A stretch of 64,000 nucleotides of DNA, taken from Chlorocebus sabaeus (Eukaryota > Chordata > Mammalia > Primates > Cercopithecidae). The position numbers and the translations under genes were made by a program. Location: contig NC_132918.1 in NCBI RefSeq assembly GCF_047675955.1, forward strand, positions 88,368,879 to 88,432,878. Direction: 5' to 3'. Position 1 is the stretch's first letter. Each line of letters opens with the position of its first letter. The notes beneath the pieces are model-generated. The model was not told where the DNA came from and searched no databases. It worked only from the letters and a program-made list of their open reading frames with translations. This document shows, in pieces, positions 62,001 to 64,000 of the stretch.

Positions 62001-63547
62001 GACACTCATGGACACTGAAAAATTATTGTACTTTCCTAAGTCATTTTAGGCTTATCTTGTATATATTTTACTATTACTATACTATAATATACTGTATTAT
62101 TATGGCATATATAATATTAACTATGTTATATTAAGCAATTACAAAATTGTTTATTAAAATTTCCCTAGCTTTTCCCCCTAGTTTATATGCGTTACATATA
62201 AACACAAAATATTTTTCACACTTATAATATTTTGTTGAATTTTGCAGAAATGGAACTACCTGTACTATGTAAATTGGGAGGAGACTGTACTGTTTTCTTC
62301 AGAGTTTTACCAAGACTTGTTAACCACTTCACAGTCATCTCACTGGCAGCAAGACTGAGGTATCTGTCTGCAATACATAACACACCTGTATCAGTCTGTA
62401 TTTGTAGATGTTGCAGCCTCAATTATTCTATACACAGGTACAAGCAACTTATTACTTCATTTTGTGTTAGTGGAGTCAGCTGAGCATTTATTAAACTATC
62501 ACCTTTGTGAAACATTATATGTTTTGCTTTTATTTTTACTATATAATAGGTCATTATATATTTTTACAAAGAATTTGTGCAGATATATGTGAACTTTATT
62601 TTAGAATATTAAGAGTTAAAAAATATAGTTACGAGAGAGTGTTGACTTTGATTAGATTGAAACAAATAGGTTAGATTTTCCAAATGTATAATCCTAAATT
62701 TAAAAATGAGCCTGGATTAGCACCACAACAGCATAAGCAGTGGTGGCTGACATTAAGTGTTAGAAATGATATGAAAGGTGAAATAAACATGATACCTGAA
62801 AAGAGTGGAATTTAAAAAAATAAAATTGAGCTTATAAATACTGCAGTTTTTGAGCTGTTAAGCATCTCTATTTTAATCCCTTAAAATGTAAAATTGAATC
62901 TATAGGCTAAAATCTTTCTCCAGTATGGAAATTTTCCTTGTTTTTTTTTTTGTAGATGTTACCAGGATTATATCGTCTAAGCTGTATTTATTTGTTTCAT
63001 TAAGCTGTGTATTTCCTATCAAACATTTTTTCAGGTAAATGTTATGTTTCATAACTCCCGCCCAATCCACCAACTATAATTTTTTTAAATGGGGACATGA
63101 CCACAATTTCACATTTTGAAATGCTGATTATATTCCTATGTCTGTTTTCACAAAACTGTAAAAATCACATCATATTATACATCTTATATGACTATTTCTC
63201 ATAAAATCCCCCAGTGAGTGTTCACATTATCTGTGGGATTTAGGCAGGGCAGGGATTACTATATCTCTATTTACCAGTGTTCAGAGACATGTTATGCACA
63301 CAAATTCACCAAGCTATATTGCTCTATCCACCACCCAGAACCCCTGAGTCCATCCCAGTCTAATGCACTTGCCATTCCAACCTGGCACATCTTTCCATCA
63401 AACCTTTCTGCTTTATCAAAATCTTCCCCATTTACCTCGTCAAGGCGGTGGTGTGGTGGTCATTTTCCAGCTTCTTGTAGGCCAGTGCTATGACTCGAAA
63501 GCCCTGTGTCGTGTAAATCTGAAGCTCACTAACAAAACTAGTGGGTA
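8521..63547 (-). CDS. ATP13A4: ATP13A4, 3' half of gene: 14 coding exons (residues about 640-1196)
   Basis: P5B-type ATPase (polyamine-transporter subfamily) of endosomal or ER membranes. The CDS is the minus-strand join of 63547-63436, 57222-57098, 50198-50035, 49237-49115, 48324-48245, 46745-46703, 46322-46213, 44033-43937, 42174-42102, 20672-20501, 19439-19246, 18113-18025, 13062-12982 and 8733-8521. These total 1676 nt: two bases of a split codon, 557 codons and TGA. Every junction is GT-AG and all phases agree. Seen in order: the end of the cytosolic domain, MITGDN, the hinge GMCGDGANDCGALK, then six hydrophobic segments (M5-M10) and a hydrophilic tail ending ESNEEQL. I recognise the human ATP13A4 C-terminus, and the count closes on its 1196 residues. 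The phosphorylated Asp and M1-M4 are outside the window. No stop, frameshift or lost motif was seen, so the gene looks intact. Substrate assignment rests on the family, not on this sequence. Confidence 0.96.
9793..10280 (+). repeat. Local duplication, copy A (probable source)
   Basis: About 97% identical to 13803-14310, same orientation, about 4.0 kb away. Starts TGAGTTATTCTACTTTCC. Contains a (CA)10 tract, unique sequence and the left part of a complete solo LTR, which extends beyond the duplicated part. Confidence 0.93.
9959..9981 (+). repeat. (CA)n microsatellite
   Basis: About eleven CA units, and longer in duplicate copy B (about 13971-14011), so the two copies differ mainly in this tract. 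Confidence 0.95.
10149..10511 (+). mobile_element. Solo MaLR LTR (THE1/MST-like) with 5-bp target duplication
   Basis: Runs TGACATGATTTG... to ...GGACTGGTAACA, with CCAAATCTCATGCTGAATTA, AACCTCTTTCTTTTATAAAT and CATGATTGAAAGTTTC matching the family. ACTAG lies directly on both sides (10144-10148 and 10512-10516). A single LTR with target duplication indicates LTR-LTR recombination after insertion. Confidence 0.88.
10740..10890 (+). repeat. MIR-like SINE
   Basis: GAGCCAGGATTCGAACCCCG and CCCAAAGTCAGAGA are typical of the MIR 3' part. Confidence 0.7.
11700..11885. mobile_element. MER5A-like nonautonomous hAT element
   Basis: TTTCTCAAAGTGTGATCC, TCAGAATCGCCTG and CCAGGTGATTCTGATGC show the inverted-end layout of MER5A. 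Confidence 0.65.
12388..12706 (+). mobile_element. Old L1 3' end fragment
   Basis: GAAGCTGGACACAAAAGGCC, TTGTATGGTTTTACTTATAT and AATCATATCTCAATTTT match L1M 3' ends. Confidence 0.7.
12982..13062 (-). CDS. ATP13A4: ATP13A4 exon m, residues 1100-1126, membrane segment M10
   Basis: 81 nt, 27 codons, phase 0 at both ends. Acceptor ATCTCCCGCCAG, donor GAG|GTAAGT. It encodes LLCTPILWRVSIVIMLSLNF, then IVSLVAE: the last membrane helix. Skipping would keep frame but remove M10. Confidence 0.95.
13166..13279 (+). repeat. 55-bp tandem doublet
   Basis: GTAATATATATGTGTGTC begins at 13166 and again at 13221. The copies are near-identical except for a small insertion near the end of the second. Confidence 0.9.
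13803..14310 (+). repeat. Local duplication, copy B (LTR truncated)
   Basis: Starts TGAGTTACTCTACTTTCC and follows copy A to GTGATAGTGAG-like sequence, where the LTR stops in mid-body. It lacks the LTR's right end and right target duplication, so it is the derived copy. The CA tract is longer here. Confidence 0.93.
14430..14755 (+). mobile_element. Old L1 3' fragment, part 1
   Basis: CCACTTCTAGGAATTTATCT, TATTGCAGCTTTGTTTGTAA and GAAGCAAGGTGCAGGACAA match L1M 3' ends. It resumes at about 16015. Confidence 0.75.
14967..15766 (+). mobile_element. 5'-truncated primate L1 (L1PA-like) with 17-bp target duplication
   Basis: Contains the L1 3' end: CATGTCATTTGTAGGGACAT, GATAGCATTAGGAGATATAC, CACCAACATGGCACATGTAT and an A-rich tail. 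AGAAACTCCTGATGGGC lies perfectly repeated at 14950-14966 and 15767-15783. An AluY sits inside it. Confidence 0.95.
15086..15383 (+). mobile_element. Young AluY, AluYR-like (Old World monkey lineage)
   Basis: GGCTCAAGCCTGTAATCCC, GCCGAGACGGGCGGATCACG, AGTAGCCGGGCGAGGTGG and GAGATCCGCCACTGC fit macaque-lineage AluYR as I recall it. Target duplication AAGAAAATGTGCCAC at 15071-15085 and AAGAAAATGTGGCAC at 15384-15398. It is nested in the L1PA. Confidence 0.92.
16015..16240 (+). mobile_element. Old L1 3' fragment, part 2
   Basis: ATTGGTTGCCTCTAGGGAGG, GGATTTTCACTATATGGC and GTGAACCAAATGAATGTG continue the L1M end broken at 14755. Confidence 0.7.
17473..17765 (+). mobile_element. AluJ-like
   Basis: GAGACCAGCCTGGGCAACAT, CTTGAGCTCAGAAGTTTGAG and AGTGAGCTACGATTGCACC are AluJ-type features. 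Heavily mutated. Confidence 0.88.
18025..18113 (-). CDS. ATP13A4: ATP13A4 exon l, residues 1070-1099, membrane segment M9
   Basis: 89 nt. Acceptor TTCTTTCCTCAG, donor GAT|GTAAGT. It encodes YVFVLVLIIQLGVCLFILFA, then DIPELYRRLD. The codons are unusually AT-rich (GTATTTGTCCTT, ATATACCAGAATTATAT), so it blends into the intron and has no listed-length ORF. Both phases fit its neighbours. Human has Ile where this has Val after the Tyr, as I recall. Confidence 0.95.
18114..19245 (-). other. ATP13A4: ATP13A4 intron k-l (1.1 kb)
   Basis: No repeat recognised with confidence. A 22-bp doublet (AGAGCCCTAG.GTGGAAGT) lies at about 19095-19140. A long minus-strand frame at 18753-19220 has no family match and is judged chance. 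Confidence 0.55.
19246..19439 (-). CDS. ATP13A4: ATP13A4 exon k, residues 1005-1070, M7-M8 loop and M8
   Basis: 194 nt. Acceptor TTCCCTTTTAG, donor AACT|GTGAGT. It encodes SACTVQNESISDLTMSPAAP, then EKMESNSAFTSFENTT, M8 (IWFLGTFNCIIVALVFSKG) and KPFRQPTYTN. NESIS and ENTT are possible N-glycosylation sequons in the loop before M8, which is lumenal or extracellular in P-type topology. Confidence 0.96.
19791..20085 (+). mobile_element. Alu with 14-bp target duplication
   Basis: GGCCGAGTGTGGTGGCTCAC start, with ATCTCTGATAATTT exactly repeated at 19777-19790 and 20086-20099. Small internal deletion near the start. AluS/J-like. Confidence 0.92.
20501..20672 (-). CDS. ATP13A4: ATP13A4 exon j, residues 948-1005, membrane segment M7
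   Basis: 172 nt. Acceptor TTTATTTTATAG, donor CACAG|GTATGA. It encodes NLNGAYPKLVPFRPAGRLIS, then PPLLLSVIFNILLSLAMHIA (M7), GFILVQRQPWYSMEIH. It matches the human C-terminal region I recall almost residue for residue. Confidence 0.96.
20720..21185 (+). mobile_element. Old L1 3' end fragment
   Basis: GATGCAAACCTTCTGCAGGG, CTTTTGGAAATTTATCCTAA and TGGTACATCTATACAATGG match L1M. Confidence 0.7.
21200..23380 (+). mobile_element. HAL1/L1M-like element with degraded ORF1
   Basis: The frame at 22450-22797 reads as an ORF1-type coiled coil (LEQAEERISELEGRTVENI), followed by AAACTGTCCTTCAAAAATGA and AAAAGAAATGCTAAAGGA, standard L1/HAL1 phrases. No ORF2 follows directly, which favours HAL1. Confidence 0.7.
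23390..23575 (+). mobile_element. Old L1 ORF2 fragment, left part (split by a later L1)
   Basis: Reads NIIFKGKRLRTFALRSEQGK in the RT region, then stops at AAAAAGAAATTAAGGTCC, and continues at about 31250. Confidence 0.7.
24080..25010 (+). repeat. Degenerate tandem repeats, about 100-110 bp, in an L1 5' UTR-like region
   Basis: Phrases such as GCACTGCCTCC, CACCCTGCCCC and CTTGGCAAAG or CTTGGCAGAG return at roughly 100-bp steps at least six times. GC content is higher than its surroundings. Confidence 0.6.
30417..30487 (+). repeat. Inverted-copy scar inside L1 (hairpins)
   Basis: GAGAACC/GGTTCTC arms (30432-30438, 30443-30449) and perfect 12-bp arms TTTACATTTGAC/GTCAAATGTAAA (30459-30470, 30476-30487, loop TATTG) replace ordinary L1 sequence. 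Confidence 0.85.
31250..33300 (+). mobile_element. Old L1, right part (ORF2 C-terminus and 3' end)
   Basis: The frame at 31381-31662 (CFYTPAVNNSKINLRKQFYF) continues the RT/C-terminal ORF2 text interrupted at 23575, then GCATTATTCACAATAGCCAA and the 3' UTR follow. A segment (CATTTATAAAAATCTTGAAA) is doubled at 31788 and 31861. Confidence 0.75.
33673..33700. repeat. Perfect 12-bp hairpin with GAAA loop
   Basis: TTCTGTTTGAAA, GAAA, TTTCAAACAGAA. No surrounding family recognised. Confidence 0.9.
33840..35450 (+). repeat. Ancient interspersed repeat (family not determined)
   Basis: GAAGAAGTGACATTTGAGCT, CAATGCAAAGGTACTGAG, TCATGTAAGGACTTGAATTG and GGATGACTCTAGTTCTTTGA are phrases I know from a common old mammalian repeat. 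An L2-like end lies at about 34685-34800. Related pieces lie at 2840-3010 and 3640-3760. Confidence 0.5.
35755..39045 (+). mobile_element. 5'-truncated primate L1 (L1P type) with ORF2 remains
   Basis: Begins within ORF2 endonuclease text. Frames at 35764-36102, 36860-37324 and 37234-37941 are consecutive pieces of one ORF2 broken by frameshifts and stops. They include HHDQVGFIPEMQGWFEI and the RT active-site neighbourhood LFADDMIVYLEN. The 3' UTR has a deletion and a 58-bp doublet. Inactive. Confidence 0.92.
38786..38901 (+). repeat. 58-bp tandem doublet across an L1 deletion joint
   Basis: GGGTATATACCCAAAGGATT starts at 38786 and 38844. Each copy joins ATTATAAATCATGCTTC to GCCTGT.GTGGGGTGGAG, parts of L1 normally separated by several hundred bases. 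Confidence 0.9.
39148..39345 (+). repeat. Inverted repeat, left arm
   Basis: About 87% identical to the reverse complement of 41240-41435. CAACCAACATTCATGTTGGA is shared exactly. No named family recognised. Confidence 0.8.
39375..39662 (+). mobile_element. Alu
   Basis: GGCTGAGCACAGTGGCTCAC start to poly(A) at 39648-39662. It carries private changes (GAGGTTGGGAGTTCG, TGTAATTCCACGTACTTGG, CCAGATACTGCAGTGGGC). Confidence 0.93.
39735..39980 (+). repeat. (TG)n followed by AT-rich low-complexity block
   Basis: About twelve TG units at 39736-39756, then TATATA-rich sequence with a 47-bp-scale doublet (ATATATTTTTATATATTGTA occurs twice). Confidence 0.93.
40203..40375 (+). repeat. Internal Alu fragment sharing private changes with the 39375 Alu
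   Basis: Lacks both Alu ends, poly(A) and target duplication. Shares GGTTGGGAGTTCGAGACCAG, TGTAATTCCA.GTACT and CCAGAT..TGCAGTGGGC with 39375-39662. Confidence 0.85.
40500..41235 (+). mobile_element. Old L1 3' end, part 1
   Basis: GCAGCTTTATTTACAGTTGC, CCAACTACATAACATTCTAG and GAACTGTAATGTAAGCTATG match L1M. The 3' UTR is interrupted and resumes at about 41433. Confidence 0.75.
41240..41435 (-). repeat. Inverted repeat, right arm, inserted in an L1 3' UTR
   Basis: Interrupts GGATAATGATGATG / GTTCATCAGTTACAGC, which are neighbours in L1M 3' UTRs, so this arm looks like a separate insertion of about 200 bp. Reverse complement of 39148-39345 at about 87%. Confidence 0.75.
41433..41600 (+). mobile_element. 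Old L1 3' end, part 2
   Basis: GTTCATCAGTTACAGCAAAT, GAAACCTCTGTACCTTCCTC and CTAAAAAAGAATAAAGTCAT are the final part of an L1M 3' UTR. Confidence 0.75.
42102..42174 (-). CDS. ATP13A4: ATP13A4 exon i, residues 924-948, membrane segment M6
   Basis: 73 nt. Acceptor TTCATTTTCAG, donor ACAA|GTAAGA. It encodes ETNSLSNYQFLFQDLAI, then TTLIGVT, with Met948 split across a 21.4-kb intron. The QFLFQDLAI helix (M6) belongs to the substrate path in P5B pumps by family knowledge. Confidence 0.95.
42175..43936 (-). other. ATP13A4: ATP13A4 intron h-i (1.8 kb)
   Basis: No repeat family or extra exon recognised. Apparently old, unique sequence. Confidence 0.5.
43937..44033 (-). CDS. ATP13A4: ATP13A4 exon h, residues 891-923, membrane segment M5
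   Basis: 97 nt. Acceptor CCTTACACAG-like (ACACAG|GGAAGG), donor TGG|GTATGA. It encodes EGRAALVTSFCMFKYMALYS, then MIQYVGVLLLYW. The EGRAAL stalk leads into M5, the membrane helix linked to the P domain. No ORF of useful length marks it, and it was identified by reading frame and family match. Confidence 0.95.
44034..46212 (-). other. ATP13A4: ATP13A4 intron g-h (2.2 kb)
   Basis: Contains an Alu, an imperfect doublet near 45164-45262 (GGTAGTTTCTCCTTAT core), an L2-like end at about 45380-45475 and MIR-like sequence at about 45580-45720 with a poly(A) run. Confidence 0.55.
44749..45047 (-). mobile_element. Alu, sense to ATP13A4
   Basis: T-rich start and CAGGCTGGAGTGTAGTGGC, ending CACCACACCCAGCC. 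Flanks AAATCATACTT and AGATCATACTT are the target duplication. Confidence 0.93.
46213..46322 (-). CDS. ATP13A4: ATP13A4 exon g, residues 855-891
   Basis: 110 nt. Acceptor TTTGCTTTCAG, donor CAA|GTAAGT (Lys891 is split). It encodes ALKMAHVGISLSEQEASVAS, then PFTSKTPNIECVPHLIK, the C-terminal side of the P domain that follows the hinge. The AHVGISLSE stretch is diagnostic for the P5 family. Confidence 0.95.
46703..46745 (-). CDS. ATP13A4: ATP13A4 exon f, 43-nt exon with GDGAND hinge motif (residues 840-854)
   Basis: Only 43 nt, too short to be found by ORF length. Acceptor CCCTCTTAG, donor GGG|GTAAGT. It encodes the end of Asp840, then YFVGMCGDGANDCG. GDGAND is the P-type ATPase hinge motif, whose Asp residues bind the catalytic Mg2+. 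Exons e and f together make 41 whole codons. Confidence 0.96.
46746..48244 (-). other. ATP13A4: ATP13A4 intron e-f (1.5 kb)
   Basis: MIR-like sequence at about 47045-47225 and a MER5A-like element at about 47972-48146 (AGTGATTCTCAACATTGAAT, GAATCAGGATCTCTGAA). No extra exon seen. Confidence 0.5.
47972..48146. mobile_element. MER5A-like nonautonomous hAT element
   Basis: AGTGATTCTCAACATTGAAT, CTGAATCAGGATCTCTGAA and GACTAAGGACCAGTG fit the family layout. Confidence 0.55.
48245..48324 (-). CDS. ATP13A4: ATP13A4 exon e, residues 814-840
   Basis: 80 nt. Acceptor GGTTCCTTACAG, donor CTGGA|GTAGGT. It encodes ILINGTIFARMSPGQKSS, then LVEEFQKL and the first two bases of Asp840. The FARMSPGQK stretch is the family P-domain motif just before the hinge sequence. 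The frame would run straight into a stop if the intron were retained. Confidence 0.95.
48325..50034 (-). other. ATP13A4: ATP13A4 introns d-e and c-d, apart from exon d
   Basis: Each about 0.8 kb. No repeat family or extra exon recognised. A poly(T)/(A) run at 48350-48360 and 48434-48446. Confidence 0.5.
49115..49237 (-). CDS. ATP13A4: ATP13A4 exon d, residues 773-813
   Basis: 123 nt, exactly 41 codons in phase 0 at both ends, so skipping it would keep the frame. Acceptor TGCTTCGTAG, donor AAG|GTAAGT. It encodes DNYINIRDEVSDNGREG, then SYHFALTGKSFHIISQHF and SSLLPK, an insertion region of the cytosolic P domain typical of P5B pumps (FALTGKSF matches the family). Confidence 0.95.
50035..50198 (-). 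CDS. ATP13A4: ATP13A4 exon c, residues 718-772
   Basis: 164 nt. Acceptor TTTCCTCTAG, donor CAG|GTACTC, a weak match to consensus. It begins with GDNLQTAITVARKSGMV, completing the MITGDN motif that positions the P domain, then KVILIEANETNGSSSASIS and the acidic/basic stretch EEKKHITYGNQ. Asn at the ETNG position and Thr in KHITYG differ from the human residues I recall, consistent with a non-human primate. Confidence 0.96.
50525..52400 (+). mobile_element. HAL1/L1M-like element
   Basis: GGAAAACTCTGAACAAAAAC and GACTTTGAAAAGTAAACAAA at the 5' end, later TTTCCCAAGTATGATAAAAG and AGGAATAAAGGAGAAATAAA typical of HAL1/L1 ORF1. No open ORF1 remains. Confidence 0.65.
52561..53928. repeat. Minisatellite: 76 units of 18 bp, no indels
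   Basis: Consensus unit TCCACCACCTGTGAGAGA. 1368 bases divide exactly into 76 units and the register never slips. Variation is limited to a few positions: T/C at 1 and 3, C/T in the CACC, G/C (once A) at 11, and G/C at 17. Because the unit length is a multiple of three and most frames lack stops, long ORFs appear on both strands (for example PPPVRD/PPPVRH repeats on plus, GGGSLT on minus). These are not genes: no start context, no splice link and no family. Located in an ATP13A4 intron directly after a HAL1-like element. Confidence 0.98.
54076..54396 (+). mobile_element. Alu with (AAAT)n tail
   Basis: GGCCAAGCGCGGTGGCTCAC start, tail TAAATAAATAAA. Followed at once by a second Alu. GTGCACT/AAGCACT flanks. 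Confidence 0.93.
54402..54708 (+). mobile_element. Alu, head-to-tail with the previous one
   Basis: GGCCGGGTACGGTGGCTCAT start, A-rich tail. Flanks AGCACT (54396-54401 area) and AGCACT at 54715-54720 suggest insertion into the end of the first Alu. Confidence 0.93.
54896..55093 (+). mobile_element. Alu monomer or truncated AluJ with (AAAT)n tail
   Basis: AACAGTGGTGCATGCCTGCA, GGATCGCTTGAGCCCAGGAG and AAGTGAGCTATGATCCTGCC, one arm only. Tail of about eleven AAAT units. Confidence 0.85.
56760..57035 (+). mobile_element. L2 3' end
   Basis: GTCTTATTTCAAATGTCACT, CGGAGAGGCCTCTCTTAACC, AGCACCTGGAATGGTGTCTG and AATATTTATTAAATGAGTGA are the standard L2 terminal phrases. Confidence 0.85.
57098..57222 (-). 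CDS. ATP13A4: ATP13A4 exon b, residues 676-718, P domain (MITGDN start)
   Basis: 125 nt. Acceptor ATGTATTTTCAG, donor ACAG|GTATAA (no G at +5). It encodes MVESDLIFLGLLILENRLK, then EETKPVLEEL and ISAQIRTVMITG. This is the conserved P-type stretch in which modulator loops precede TGDN. The first Asn-Leu of DNL is in the next exon. A sense-oriented Alu tail lies only about 50 bases upstream of the acceptor. Confidence 0.96.
57274..57526 (-). mobile_element. Alu, sense to ATP13A4, next to exon b
   Basis: Poly(T), GAGACAGAGTCTCACTCTG, then a deletion of the usual CTCACTGCAACCTCC part, ending GAGCCACTGCACCCAGT. Flanks CACATTGCAGCTTT and CACATTATAGCTTT. Its poly(A) end lies about 50 bases from the exon b acceptor. 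Confidence 0.93.
58440..59215 (+). mobile_element. L2 fragment split by an Alu
   Basis: CTCTATGATCTGGTTCCAAA and CCCTCCTGACACTCGAAGCC left of the Alu. CAGCTCCTTGAGAACAATAC and AAGTGCTCAGCAAATGTG right of it. Confidence 0.7.
58711..59038 (+). mobile_element. AluS with (AAT)n tail
   Basis: GGCCAGGCGCAGTGGCTCAC start; tail of about fifteen AAT units. ATTGCTCCC repeated on both sides. Confidence 0.95.
59690..60142 (+). mobile_element. LTR-like sequence
   Basis: Late CCCCTAATAAAACCCCATG motif followed by a CT-rich R/U5-like part, and GGTGGTTCTCCTG.CCAGCTC occurs twice internally (59887, 59980). Ends and family not resolved. Confidence 0.4.
60795..60828 (+). repeat. (CA)n microsatellite
   Basis: CA units with one interrupting CT step. 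Confidence 0.95.
60899..61203 (+). mobile_element. Alu with target duplication
   Basis: GGCTGGGCATGGTGGCTCAC start, (AAAT)n tail. Flanks AATTTAGCTATGT and AATTTGGCTATGTG. Confidence 0.94.
63436..63547 (-). CDS. ATP13A4: ATP13A4 exon a (14th from 3' end), residues 639/640-676
   Basis: 112 nt, entered with two bases of a split codon. Acceptor TTTCTAAACAG, donor GAG|GTAAAT. It encodes PTSFVSELQIYTTQG, then FRVIALAYKKLEND, part of the region joining the nucleotide-binding and phosphorylation domains. With numbering anchored on the C-terminus, the GAG codon at 63527-63525 is residue 646, the site of the E646D variant I recall from human reports; this sequence has Glu there. Confidence 0.95.
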
Positions 63548-64000
63548 CTGTTTAGAAAGAAACACAGGGTTAGTATGCAGTATTTACTTAGGCAGTACTG
63601 TCAAGGAAATTCTTTACAAACATCCAACTTTTGCCCAAGAAAGCACACCTCTACAAAGATATGTAAACAAGTCAGTGAAAATTCTGAACATAACTACATT
63701 GTCAGGGTTGACCTCTTCAGACGTAGTAAAGCTAAAATGAGAATGAAGCATTTGAAAAAAGAAAAAAAAAGATAGAAAAAATGTAGAATTCTTTTTTCTT
63801 CAGTTTAACCAACAAACATTTATTGAAAATCTACTATCTGCCAGGCATTGGCTGTGCAGAGATTAAATCACAAGCTCTGCACCCAGAAATAAGACTTCAC
63901 ACCTACAACTATCGGATGTTTGACAAACCTGACAAAAACAAGCATGGGGAAAGTCTTCCCTATTCAATAAATGGGCCTGGAATAACTGGATAGCCATATG
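63548..64000 (-). other. ATP13A4: ATP13A4 intron upstream of exon a, with an L1 fragment
   Basis: From about 63880 to the window end, plus-strand L1 ORF2 text (AACCTGACAAAAACAAGCAT, TAACTGGATAGCCATATG). About 63815-63875 is an old-repeat-like TTTATTGAAAATCTACTATC stretch. No exon seen. Confidence 0.65.

Larger units (their letters stand above)
57223..63435 (-). other. ATP13A4: ATP13A4 intron a-b (6.2 kb)
   Basis: Three Alus, an L2 split by one of them and an LTR-like stretch are listed. 61250-63435 shows no repeat I can name with confidence and no extra exon. Confidence 0.55.

Overview
This is primate nuclear DNA: an AT-rich, repeat-dense window carrying the 3' half of ATP13A4, a P5B-type ATPase, on the minus strand. 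Fourteen coding exons, all with GT-AG splice sites, join without a frame break into 557 codons plus a stop. The first complete residue corresponds to residue 640 of a 1196-residue protein, the length I recall for human ATP13A4. The exons cover the end of the cytosolic P/N region, the TGDN and GDGAND hinge motifs, and membrane segments M5-M10. The aspartyl-phosphate (DKTGT) exon and everything 5' of it lie beyond base 64000. The protein is close to the human sequence I recall but not identical. One young Alu (15086-15383) carries sequence I associate with the Old World monkey AluYR lineage. I therefore infer a cercopithecid such as macaque, baboon or vervet; the species cannot be told from this window.

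Layout. Bases 1-7.9 kb are downstream of the gene and hold a complete LTR-internal-LTR MaLR element (about 178-2688), two Alus and old MIR-like pieces; I see no coding exon there. At 7.9-8.5 kb lies the probable ATP13A4 3' UTR with an AATAAA signal. From 8.5 to 20.7 kb are the five terminal coding exons (M7-M10 and the C-terminal tail), with a solo LTR, a 97% identical local duplication (9793-10280 and 13803-14310) and a four-level nest of repeats. From 20.7 to 42.1 kb is one 21.4-kb intron made largely of nested L1 and HAL1-like copies. From 42.1 to 50.2 kb seven compact exons encode the hinge region and M5-M6. From 50.2 to 63.4 kb are two long introns and one exon; one intron holds a striking 76 x 18-bp minisatellite (52561-53928) that keeps perfect register. 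The last 450 bases are intron with an L1 fragment.

No operon, CRISPR array, tRNA, rRNA or second protein-coding gene is supported. The long ORFs at 52.4-54.1 kb are by-products of an 18-bp repeat without stop codons, and the ORFs at 36.9-37.9 kb are remains of L1 ORF2. I found no undescribed multi-gene system. The points most worth a second look are the minisatellite inside a transcribed intron, the local templated duplication, an inverted-copy (template-switch-like) scar, and exon b, which sits between inverted Alus.
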